From Pseudomonadota bacterium (GTDB lineage Bacteria; Pseudomonadota; Alphaproteobacteria; Rhizobiales; Xanthobacteraceae), in NCBI GenBank assembly GCA_023433965.1, contig JAEYTQ010000235.1, positions 1 through 11,074 of the forward strand: a stretch of DNA of 11,074 nucleotides, in the 5' to 3' direction. Every line of letters starts with the position of its first letter. Positions within the stretch are counted from its first letter, which is position 1. The notes under the pieces were generated by a model, which was not told where the DNA came from, did no database searches, and saw nothing but the letters and a program-made list of their open reading frames with translations. This document shows positions 1-5,579 of the stretch, in pieces. Position numbers and translations under genes: made by a program.

Positions 1-773
1 GTGAGCTCGACGAGCACGCGTTCGCGATTGGTCGCGTCATAGCGCGGATGCAGCGCCGAGAGCTTGACCGAGATGCCGGGCCGGTCGGGCAGGGGTTCGT
101 TGCCCGCCGTCTTGCCGATCGTGTCGATCGCGCTGGCATAGGCATCGAAATAGCGCCTGGCGTCGGCGGCCGTACGGGCCCCTTCGCCGAGCATGTCGAA
201 GGAATAGCGCCGTTTCTGGCCGGAGCGCGGCTGGCCCCGCCCCAGTGCCTGCTCGATGGTCTCGCCGAGCACGAAATGATTGCCCATCAGCCGCATCGCC
301 TGGCGCGTTGCGGTGCGCACGGCTGGCGCATCGAGCCGCTTCACCAGCCTGCCGATGGTGCCGTACGGCGTCTCGCCGGGCTGAATCACCCGCGCCGACA
401 GGCCGAGCGCCCAGGCCGAGGCGTTGACCAGGAATGCCGTGGACTTGGTCTCGTGATGGATGAAGTCGCCTTCGCCGAGCTTGTCCTCGATGAACCGGTC
501 GGCGGTACGCGCATCAGGCACGCGCAGTAGCGCCTCGGCGAGCACCATCAGCGCGAGCCCTTCCTTGGTCGAGAGCGCGAACTCCCGCAGCATGTCCTCG
601 ACCCCGCCGAGCGGATCGTCGCGCTTGCGGATCGCCTCGATCAGCCGCGTCGCGGTGCGGTCGATCCGCGCCTCCTGCGGCGGGGACAGGTGCGAGGCCG
701 GCAACAGGAGTGCGGCGATCTCGCTGTCGTCGGATGCGTAAGGAGCGGAGAAGGGCGGCGGGGTGCTCTGCAT
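1..773 (-). CDS. putA: Bifunctional proline dehydrogenase / glutamate semialdehyde dehydrogenase PutA (N-terminal part, cut by window start)
   Basis: The first 257 codons of PutA are present; the rest lies left of the window. PutA oxidises proline to pyrroline-5-carboxylate with FAD, then oxidises glutamate semialdehyde to glutamate with NAD. The protein begins MQSTPPPFSAPY, and residues 190-201 (YSFDMLGEGART) and 233-245 (PGISVKLSALHPR) are characteristic of the N-terminal arm and the start of the proline dehydrogenase barrel. No ribbon-helix-helix DNA-binding domain precedes this, unlike E. coli PutA, so it matches the short, non-regulatory type known from Bradyrhizobium (about 1000 residues). 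The start is an ATG at 773-771 with an AGGA six bases upstream (780-783). The neighbouring divergent Lrp-type gene is its likely regulator. A stand-alone proline dehydrogenase is possible but less likely; the downstream aldehyde dehydrogenase half cannot be seen. Confidence 0.93.
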   Translation of the reverse strand, partial: MQSTPPPFSAPYASDDSEIAALLLPASHLSPPQEARIDRTATRLIEAIRKRDDPLGGVEDMLREFALSTKEGLALMVLAEALLRVPDARTADRFIEDKLGEGDFIHHETKSTAFLVNASAWALGLSARVIQPGETPYGTIGRLVKRLDAPAVRTATRQAMRLMGNHFVLGETIEQALGRGQPRSGQKRRYSFDMLGEGARTAADARRYFDAYASAIDTIGKTAGNEPLPDRPGISVKLSALHPRYDATNRERVLVEL

Positions 774-887
774 GGCGTGTCCTGGTGGCGAAATTCAGGA
801 TAAGGCCCTCACGACCGTAATTCGATGGACAATATAGCGGATTTGCCTTAGAAAATGAAGTATATCGGATGCTTTACCTGACAAGAT
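774..887. promoter_or_regulatory. putA-putR divergent control region
   Basis: This 114-bp region separates the divergent starts of putA and putR and is visibly richer in A+T than the flanking genes, especially about 820-887. It must hold both promoters. It contains the inverted repeat TAAGGC (801-806) and GCCTTA (845-850), centred 44 bp apart, about four helical turns, which would suit an Lrp-family octamer or paired dimers. No convincing -35/-10 pair could be fixed for either gene. PutR-type proteins of this family usually bind such a region to activate putA when proline is present and to repress their own gene. The operator assignment is inference. Confidence 0.5.
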
Positions 888-1349
888 ATGGATTTAGATC
901 GAATCGACCGGAAAATCCTCTCGATCCTTCAGGAGGATGGCCGCATTGCCAATGTCGAGCTCGCCGAGCGCATCGGGCTCTCGCCGACGTCGATCGGCGA
1001 GCGGCTGAAGCGTTTGCAGCGCGAGGGTTTCGTCGAAGGCTATGGCGCGCGGCTCAATCCGCACCGGCTCGGCCTCGGCCTCCTGGTATTCGTGGAGGTG
1101 CTGCTCGACAAGACCACGCCCGACAATTTCGAGCGCTTCGCGCGCGCCGTGAAGCTCGCGCCTGAGGTTCTGGAATGTCACATGGTTGCCGGCGGCTTCG
1201 ACTATCTCGTGAAGGCGCGGCTGGCGGACATGGCGGCGTATCGGCGCTTCCTCGGCGAGACCCTGCTGTCGATGCCGGGTGTGCGCGAGACGCGAACCTA
1301 TGCGGTGATGGAGGAGATCAAGCGCGACGCACCGTTGCCGGTGGGCTGA
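888..1349 (+). CDS. putR: Lrp/AsnC-family transcriptional regulator, probable proline-responsive PutR
   Basis: This 153-residue protein has the normal Lrp/AsnC length and layout. The N-terminal winged helix-turn-helix (about residues 4-60) opens LDRIDRKILSILQEDGR, with the recognition region around LAERIGLSPTSIGERLKRL (26-44). The C-terminal ligand-binding RAM domain (about 66-145) includes VAGGFDYLVKARL (100-112), at the usual effector-binding position, and ends METIKR-like (MEEIKRD, 141-147). The start at 888 is chosen because it gives the canonical beginning of the helix-turn-helix; its ribosome binding site is weak. Divergence from putA, together with a PutA lacking its own DNA-binding domain, strongly suggests it is the proline-responsive activator of putA, as PutR is in other alphaproteobacteria. 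The Lrp family call is near certain; the PutR role rests on context. Confidence 0.9.
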   Translation: MDLDRIDRKILSILQEDGRIANVELAERIGLSPTSIGERLKRLQREGFVEGYGARLNPHRLGLGLLVFVEVLLDKTTPDNFERFARAVKLAPEVLECHMVAGGFDYLVKARLADMAAYRRFLGETLLSMPGVRETRTYAVMEEIKRDAPLPVG

Positions 1350-1479
1350 CGACGTGCCGTCGCGATTGTCATTGCCGCGGCGTTGAATGAGTGGGCTTCG
1401 CAGGAAAAATAACTATCCTCGTGCAATCGCAACGCCTGTCGTCGACTGCACTGGCCGTCTTCTGAAATTTTCTTGGCCC

Positions 1480-1502
1480 GGCTCCCGGATCGTCCAGGAG
1501 TC
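1480..1502 (-). terminator. Hairpin downstream of cspA, weak terminator candidate
   Basis: Read on the minus strand, GACTCCTGG, loop ACGAT and CCGGGAGCC can form a nine-position stem with one mismatch and one G-T pair. It lies 18 bases after the cspA stop. There is no uninterrupted T tract right after it; only a mixed A/T stretch follows about 10 bases later (1461-1475). It is therefore a candidate terminator for cspA, not a firm one. putR transcription converges on the same gap from the other side. Confidence 0.35.
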
Positions 1503-1520
1503 AGCAAAAAGCTGGCGGGC

Positions 1521-1721
1521 TTAGACTTTGAGGTTCTCTGCGGAAGTCTTGCCCCGGTTTGCGATCTCTTCGTATTCCACCGTCTGTCCTTCGTTCAGGG
1601 TCGACAGACCGGCTTTCTGCACTGCCGAGATATGCACGAACACATCCTTGCCCCCCGACGCAGGCTGGATAAATCCATAACCCTTCGTCGGGTTGAACCA
1701 CTTGACCGTACCTTTAGCCAT
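1521..1721 (-). CDS. cspA: Cold-shock domain protein (CspA family)
   Basis: This 66-residue protein is a single cold-shock domain, a five-stranded OB-fold that binds single-stranded RNA and DNA in the cytoplasm, usually as an RNA chaperone. Both nucleic-acid motifs are intact: RNP1 at KGYGFIQ (13-19) and RNP2 at DVFVHIS (26-32). The start [10 protein letters not shown] is the family norm, so the ATG at 1721 is preferred over the in-frame GTG three bases earlier. A GGAG (complement of 1730-1733) lies eight bases upstream. It has the typical alphaproteobacterial tail [12 protein letters not shown]. It stands alone, between putR (convergent) and sorB (same strand, about 200 bp upstream). Cold induction cannot be told from sequence; many alphaproteobacterial paralogues are expressed under general stress or in stationary phase. 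Confidence 0.96.
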   Translation of the reverse strand: MAKGTVKWFNPTKGYGFIQPASGGKDVFVHISAVQKAGLSTLNEGQTVEYEEIANRGKTSAENLKV

Positions 1722-1930
1722 CACGACTTCTCCGCGGGTCTTCCTCCGAGATCTCCGAGCCGCCAGTCCCCGCCAACCGGCCGGTTCGGTCCTACAGGAT
1801 ACGCGGAATGTGGCGGGCTTGGTAGCTCAAACCACATCCGCATTTCGCCGAATTCCGCTCAACTTCGCGGCGCTTTTGCCGGTTTTGCCCGTTTCGCGGT
1901 CAGTTGACCTGCGCGGCGTACCAGCATCCG
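1722..1930 (-). promoter_or_regulatory. cspA upstream / leader region with short palindromes; sorB 3' region
   Basis: These 209 bp hold the end of the sorB transcript and the promoter and leader of cspA. The perfect 12-bp palindrome AACCGGCCGGTT lies at 1775-1786, and a short inverted repeat (TCCT, two bases, AGGA) lies at about 1791-1800; both fall within 80 bases of the cspA start and could fold in the mRNA leader. A purine-rich GGAGGAAG (complement of about 1738-1746) lies about 20 bases upstream of the start, too far to be the main ribosome binding site. Near sorB, GGTCA-GT-TGACC lies just past its stop. No clear -35/-10 pair or T-tract terminator was found. Long structured leaders are known in cspA mRNAs of other bacteria; the same here is inference. 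Confidence 0.4.
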
Positions 1931-2248
1931 TCAATACGTCGCTGCCAGATAATCGACGATCTTGCCGACATCGGCATCGTCGATCGGCGCGCCATAGACT
2001 TTGATCATCTTGGTCACCTCCGACTGCCAGAAGCCCTTCTTGTCCTTCATCGGCGGCTGCGTCGCGATGTAGTCCGACGAATGGCAGGCGGTGCAATTGC
2101 CCTGCACGACCTCGAGATTGGGACCGGGCTTGAAGGCGGCGACCTCGTCGGGGGTCTTGTAGTTGACCGGCGCGGCAGGGGCCGAACCCATCGCGGCGAG
2201 GGCCAGGGGAACGACGAGGGCGATGGCGAGGAGAGCGGAGCGCGGCAT
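1931..2248 (-). CDS. sorB: SorB, c-type cytochrome subunit of sulfite dehydrogenase
   Basis: This 105-residue exported monohaem cytochrome c is the electron acceptor of the SorAB sulfite:cytochrome c oxidoreductase. Residues 1-26 form a Sec signal peptide (MPRSALLAIALVVPLALAAM, then an AxA-type site near APA-A). The haem attachment motif CTACH is at 52-56, and the likely axial Met81 lies in KMIKVYGAPI, a stretch typical of SorB. Its length fits the family (about 100 residues). It begins 12 bp after the sorA stop, with AGGAG seven bases before its ATG; that ribosome binding site overlaps the end of sorA, so the two genes form an operon. Electrons from sulfite should pass from the Mo centre to this haem, then to a soluble cytochrome c or an oxidase. 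Confidence 0.92.
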   Translation of the reverse strand: MPRSALLAIALVVPLALAAMGSAPAAPVNYKTPDEVAAFKPGPNLEVVQGNCTACHSSDYIATQPPMKDKKGFWQSEVTKMIKVYGAPIDDADVGKIVDYLAATY

Positions 2249-2260
2249 GATCAGTCTCCT

Positions 2261-3460
2261 TCAGGCCACGGTGACGCGGATGATTTCGACGACGTTGCGC
2301 AGATAACCCGCGGGGTTCCAGCGCGGCGTGTCCGGCTGCGTCTCGCCGCCATTGCCGGTGGCCCGGACCTTGAGCTCGTGGCTGCCGGAGGCGAGCTTCA
2401 CCGGCAGCTTCCATTCGCGGAACGCGTATTTGCCGAGATCCTTGCCGAGCTTGGCTCTCGTCCAGGTTTTGCCGCCGTCGGTGGAGACCTCGACCTCCTC
2501 GATGCCCTTGCCGCCATCGAAGGCGATGCCGCGTAGCGTGGCCGCTCCCGCCTTCAGCTTGGCGCCATCGGGGACGCTCGTGATGAAGGAACGGATGGTG
2601 AAGCGATTGATCGGGATGGTCGCCTTCGGTGTGGTGCCCGGTTCGATGGCGTTGTTCGGCGTGTCCGGAATGCGATAGGCCGACTTCATCCAGAACCCAT
2701 CGTAGACATTATCGATGACGGTGATCTCGTTGAGGTGCTTGACCCAGTAGGTGCCGTAATAGCCGGGCACGATCAGGCGCAGCGGGAAACCGTTGAGGAA
2801 CGGCAGATCCTCGCCGTTCATGCCGTAGGCCAGCATGACCTCGCCGTCACTGGCGTGGTCGAGATCGAGCGCCTTGACGAAGTCGGGCGTCTTGTCGTTG
2901 ACGGGCCCGTCCATGCCGCCAAACGTCACCTGCCTGGCGCCGCTCTGCACGCCCGCCAGGGACAGCACGGTCTTCAGCGGCACGCCGCGCCAGCGCGCGC
3001 AGCCCATGGCGCCGTTGGCGAGCTGGCCGCCGGCAACGCGCGGCTCGAAGAAGCCGCGGCTGTTGCCGGAGCATTGCGCGACGGCGACGATCTCGGTCGC
3101 CTTCAATTTGCGGATGTCCTTCAGCGAGAGCTTCAGCGGCTTGTCGACCTTGCCCTTGACCTCCAGCGTGAACTTGTCGGGGTCGAGATTGTAGGGCAGG
3201 TCGGACAGGTGATAGCGCACGAAGAACGCGTTGTTCGGCGTGATGGGGCCGTCGTTGAATACTGCAAAAGGCGTTTCGAGTTGCGGCGGCCGGCTGGTCA
3301 GGCCGATCATCGGCCGTTTCTGCGGATATTTCACCAGCGGCCGCTCGCCATTGGCGAAGGGCAGGGTGACGGCGTCGAGCGCCAGCGCTCTGGTGGAACT
3401 CAGTGTGGCCGCCATGGCGGCAAGACCAGCTCCCTTGAGCAGGTCGCGTCGGTCGATCAT
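2261..3460 (-). CDS. sorA: SorA, molybdenum-dependent sulfite dehydrogenase catalytic subunit
   Basis: This 399-residue periplasmic sulfite dehydrogenase oxidises sulfite to sulfate using a Mo-molybdopterin cofactor. A twin-arginine signal, RRDLLKG (4-10), is followed by a short hydrophobic stretch and an ALA-type cleavage site near residue 28, indicating folded, cofactor-loaded export. The sulfite oxidase Mo-binding domain (about 60-260) has FVRYHL (Arg82 and His84, substrate-site positions), AQCSGNSR with the Mo-ligand Cys130, and VPGYYGTYWVKHL (231-243), which holds the active-site Tyr and cofactor contacts. The C-terminal immunoglobulin-like dimerisation domain (about 280-395) includes EVEVSTDGGKTW (322-333). 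GGAGGAG lies six bases upstream of the ATG. The adjacent cytochrome makes this a SorAB enzyme, not the SorT type that lacks its own cytochrome. Likely roles are detoxifying sulfite from sulfonate or thiosulfate catabolism and yielding respiratory electrons. Confidence 0.95.
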   Translation of the reverse strand: MIDRRDLLKGAGLAAMAATLSSTRALALDAVTLPFANGERPLVKYPQKRPMIGLTSRPPQLETPFAVFNDGPITPNNAFFVRYHLSDLPYNLDPDKFTLEVKGKVDKPLKLSLKDIRKLKATEIVAVAQCSGNSRGFFEPRVAGGQLANGAMGCARWRGVPLKTVLSLAGVQSGARQVTFGGMDGPVNDKTPDFVKALDLDHASDGEVMLAYGMNGEDLPFLNGFPLRLIVPGYYGTYWVKHLNEITVIDNVYDGFWMKSAYRIPDTPNNAIEPGTTPKATIPINRFTIRSFITSVPDGAKLKAGAATLRGIAFDGGKGIEEVEVSTDGGKTWTRAKLGKDLGKYAFREWKLPVKLASGSHELKVRATGNGGETQPDTPRWNPAGYLRNVVEIIRVTVA

Positions 3461-3491
3461 TCTCGTCTCCTCCCGGAGCTTTCTTCAGCTT

Positions 3492-3505
3492 GCGGTCATC
3501 ACCGC
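3492..3505 (-). repeat. Small inverted repeat in the sorA leader
   Basis: GCGGT, loop CATC, ACCGC forms a five-pair hairpin about 30-45 bases before the sorA ATG. It directly abuts, and partly overlaps, the 12-bp perfect palindrome CGCAGGCCTGCG at 3503-3514. Function is unknown; it could be an operator half or an mRNA fold. Confidence 0.4.
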
Positions 3506-3517
3506 AGGCCTGCGCTC

Positions 3518-3546
3518 ATCTGTCGCAACGATTTGAACGAAGTCAA
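3518..3546 (-). promoter_or_regulatory. Candidate sorAB promoter
   Basis: On the minus strand TTGACT (complement of 3541-3546) is a good -35 match, followed after 17 bp by ACAGAT (3518-3523), a poor -10 match. Transcription would start near 3511, giving a leader of about 50 bases. The perfect palindrome CGCAGGCCTGCG (3503-3514) would then sit over the start point, a place where a repressor could act. The poor -10 means the promoter may depend on an activator or an alternative sigma factor. Confidence 0.3.
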
Positions 3547-3643
3547 TTCGCGCTTTCGCAGCTGGCCCATGCCGCCGCGTTGCAGCAGGCCGGTGTTACG
3601 GTGATGACTTGGGCTGACTCAACGTCGCTGCAAGCTCGCTGCA

Positions 3644-3669
3644 CCTCACCCGCTTGCAAGCGGGTGAGG
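3644..3669. repeat. Perfect 26-bp palindrome, REP-like element or terminator
   Basis: CCTCACCCGCTTG (3644-3656) is followed at once by its exact reverse complement (3657-3669), with no loop bases. As RNA it would form a strong GC-rich hairpin, with the central bases opening as the loop. It lies 24 bases past the stop of the cyclase gene, the place for a transcription terminator, but no T tract follows on either strand. Its sequence style resembles the short dispersed intergenic palindromes common in Bradyrhizobium genomes. I therefore call it a repeat element that may also stop or stabilise the cyclase transcript. It lies between the cyclase gene and the sorA promoter. Confidence 0.65.
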
Positions 3670-3693
3670 GACCGCACTGCCGCCGCGGCTGCC

Positions 3694-5424
3694 TTACGCC
3701 GGCACGCGCTCGCTGCTCTCGACCAGCGCCGCCAGCTCTCGCGCGTCCGCCACCACGCGCACGGCAAGCGGCTCGTCGCGGCCGCGGATCGCGACCTCCT
3801 GATGCGGCAGGGCGTCGTCGGCGAGCCCGGCGGTGTGGTGCACTTCCTCCGAGACGACGGCCTCGCAGGCCAGAGCTTTCGTCATGTCCTGGAGGCGGGC
3901 GGCGACGTTGACGGCATCGCCGAGCGCGGTGAAGACGACGTGATCGCGATAGCCGATGTCGCCGATGATGACCTCGCCGCCGTGAATGCCGATGCCGAAG
4001 CGGATCGGTTGGCGCAGATCGTGGCTCAGGAGCTCGTTGAGCTCGTCGATGTGGGCGGCGATGCCCGAGGCGGCCTTCAGCGCCTGCCGGCAGGCTGCTT
4101 GCGGATCCTCCGCCAGTCCGAACAGTGCCAGCATGCCGTCGCCGACGAACTGGTTCGGCTGGCCGCCGTTCTCGATCACGGCCTGCGACACCGCGCCGAG
4201 GAAACGGTTGACGATGAAGACGGTATCGAACGGCAGCCGCTTTTCCGCCAGCTGTGTCGAGCCGCGCATGTCCACGAACAAGCTGACGAGATAGCGCTCC
4301 TGGCCGATGGCGGTCGATGTCGAGGCCTCGTCCGCCGCATGGGTGTGAGGCGTGAAGAGCTGGAAGAAGGAGAGGTCGGAGGTCGGCCGCAGCTGGCAGG
4401 CCAGCCGGATCGACGGATCGGCGGTGCCGACGCGGGTAAGAACGAAAGCCTCGCGCTGCGACGGCATGGGCAGGGTGTCATGATCGCCGATGATGCGGAT
4501 GCGGCAGGTCGAGCAGCGGGCGCGGCCGCCGCAGACGCTGGCATGCGGCACGTTGTGGCGCAGACTCGCTTCCAGCACGGACAGGCCCTTGGGGACCCGC
4601 ACCGTCTTGCCGTTGCCGTAGGACAGCGCGATCATGCCGCCGCGCCGTTCGCGCCAGGCCCGCACGCCGCGCGCCGCCAGCACCAGCCCCAGCAGCCCAA
4701 AATATCCCACGGTGAGACCGCCGGCGATACGCTCCAACGTATCGTTTTCCGCGACCGTGCCGACCTGGCGGCGGCCGAGATTCTGCGTGCGCCAGTCCCG
4801 ATCCTCGCTCTCGATCTCGATGCTGCGGCCGCCCTGGTAGATGCCGAGCAGGGACAATGTCGGAATCAGCACGGCGGCCGCGAGCAGATAAGGCGCCGCG
4901 CGCGGGAAGAACGGCTTGAGGCGGAGCCAGAAATAAATCCCGATGCAGCCGTGCACCCAGGCGATGAGAAGCAGGATCGTCATCTGCCAGAGCCGGCCGG
5001 GTGCTACGACGAAGAACAGGTAGAGCTCCTGCGGATAGAGCTTCTCGTGTTCGTACAGGGTGTAGCCGAGCCGCACCCCGATCACGTGTCCCATGACCAG
5101 AGCGGGGATGCTCAGCCCCAGCACCAGCTGGAGCGGCTCGACCGCCCGCCAGCGAAATTGCCGGCGCTGGTACAGCGCGTACAGGCCGAGGCTCATATGC
5201 GTCAGCGCAGCCGCATAGAACACGACCGCAACGGGGAGAAACTGCCAGAACAGGATGTGGTAGATGACCCCGGCCTCCATGGCCTCGACCGAGATGTTGC
5301 CGAGCGCATGGTTGAGGAAGTGGCTGACCACGTATGCGAACAGGATGACACCGCAGACGAGTCGCACCTGCCGCACGCCGGTGGCGCGGACGAGCTCGGA
5401 CATGGGGGCAGCAGCGGTGGCCAT
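3694..5424 (-). CDS. Membrane-anchored [2Fe-2S] ferredoxin-adenylate/guanylate cyclase fusion
   Basis: This 576-residue protein has three parts. Residues 20-252 hold about six membrane helices (roughly 22-42, 54-80, 97-118, 146-168, 177-196, 235-252) with histidines at 35, 39, 56, 76, 113 and 159, suggestive of a haem b-binding domain like the succinate dehydrogenase anchor. Residues about 264-350 form a [2Fe-2S] ferredoxin domain with Cys298, Cys304, Cys307 and Cys343, the adrenodoxin-type spacing (C-x5-C-x2-C-x35-C). Residues about 377-560 form a class III nucleotide cyclase: metal-binding Asp385 (FVDMRGST) and Asp429 (FVGDGMLALFG), base-contact candidates Thr499/Asp503, and transition-state Asn506 and Arg510 (GDAVNVAAR), so it appears active. 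It probably makes cAMP in response to the redox state of the membrane or cytoplasm. The ATG at 5424 has no clear ribosome binding site; Met8 (5403) is an alternative. It is transcribed alone, divergent from the glycosyltransferase. The cyclase and ferredoxin calls are firm; haem binding is inference. Confidence 0.93.
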   Translation of the reverse strand: MATAAAPMSELVRATGVRQVRLVCGVILFAYVVSHFLNHALGNISVEAMEAGVIYHILFWQFLPVAVVFYAAALTHMSLGLYALYQRRQFRWRAVEPLQLVLGLSIPALVMGHVIGVRLGYTLYEHEKLYPQELYLFFVVAPGRLWQMTILLLIAWVHGCIGIYFWLRLKPFFPRAAPYLLAAAVLIPTLSLLGIYQGGRSIEIESEDRDWRTQNLGRRQVGTVAENDTLERIAGGLTVGYFGLLGLVLAARGVRAWRERRGGMIALSYGNGKTVRVPKGLSVLEASLRHNVPHASVCGGRARCSTCRIRIIGDHDTLPMPSQREAFVLTRVGTADPSIRLACQLRPTSDLSFFQLFTPHTHAADEASTSTAIGQERYLVSLFVDMRGSTQLAEKRLPFDTVFIVNRFLGAVSQAVIENGGQPNQFVGDGMLALFGLAEDPQAACRQALKAASGIAAHIDELNELLSHDLRQPIRFGIGIHGGEVIIGDIGYRDHVVFTALGDAVNVAARLQDMTKALACEAVVSEEVHHTAGLADDALPHQEVAIRGRDEPLAVRVVADARELAALVESSERVPA

Positions 5425-5579
5425 GATGCGGTTGTATCAGCTCACGAAGCAGAACGGCCAGCCCGGTGTTTCATTCCCGATGTGGACAGGTCGTGAGAAC
5501 ACATGCCCGGGACGACGGCGGCGTATGCGGCCCAATCCCCACATTGACTCCCCCTGCCAGGTTGGCGAAAAGCGCGGCC
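5425..5579. promoter_or_regulatory. Divergent intergenic region between cyclase and glycosyltransferase genes
   Basis: These 155 bp must hold the promoters of both divergent genes. I see no clear -35/-10 pair, strong Shine-Dalgarno sequence or significant palindrome. The open frame of the glycosyltransferase runs back to 5466, including a TTG at 5544, so part of this region could be coding if a start upstream of 5580 is used. Confidence 0.35.

Noticed and set aside
48..741. Plus-strand open frames at the left end
   Set aside because: They lie antisense to the clear PutA coding sequence and have Arg/Ser/Ala-rich translations without motifs.
1350..1365. Small hairpin CGACG-TGC-CGTCG right after the putR stop
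   Set aside because: A five-pair stem with a three-base loop and no T tract is too weak to call as a terminator in DNA this GC-rich.
2735..3604. 289-codon plus-strand open frame opposite sorA
   Set aside because: It is a shadow of sorA, whose Tat signal and Mo-binding Cys region are intact on the minus strand.
3490..5496. 668-codon open frame on the plus strand opposite the cyclase gene
   Set aside because: Its translation is low-complexity and rich in Arg, Ala, Gly, His and Asp with no recognisable domain, while the opposite strand encodes three intact domains. It is an antisense shadow from high-GC codon usage.
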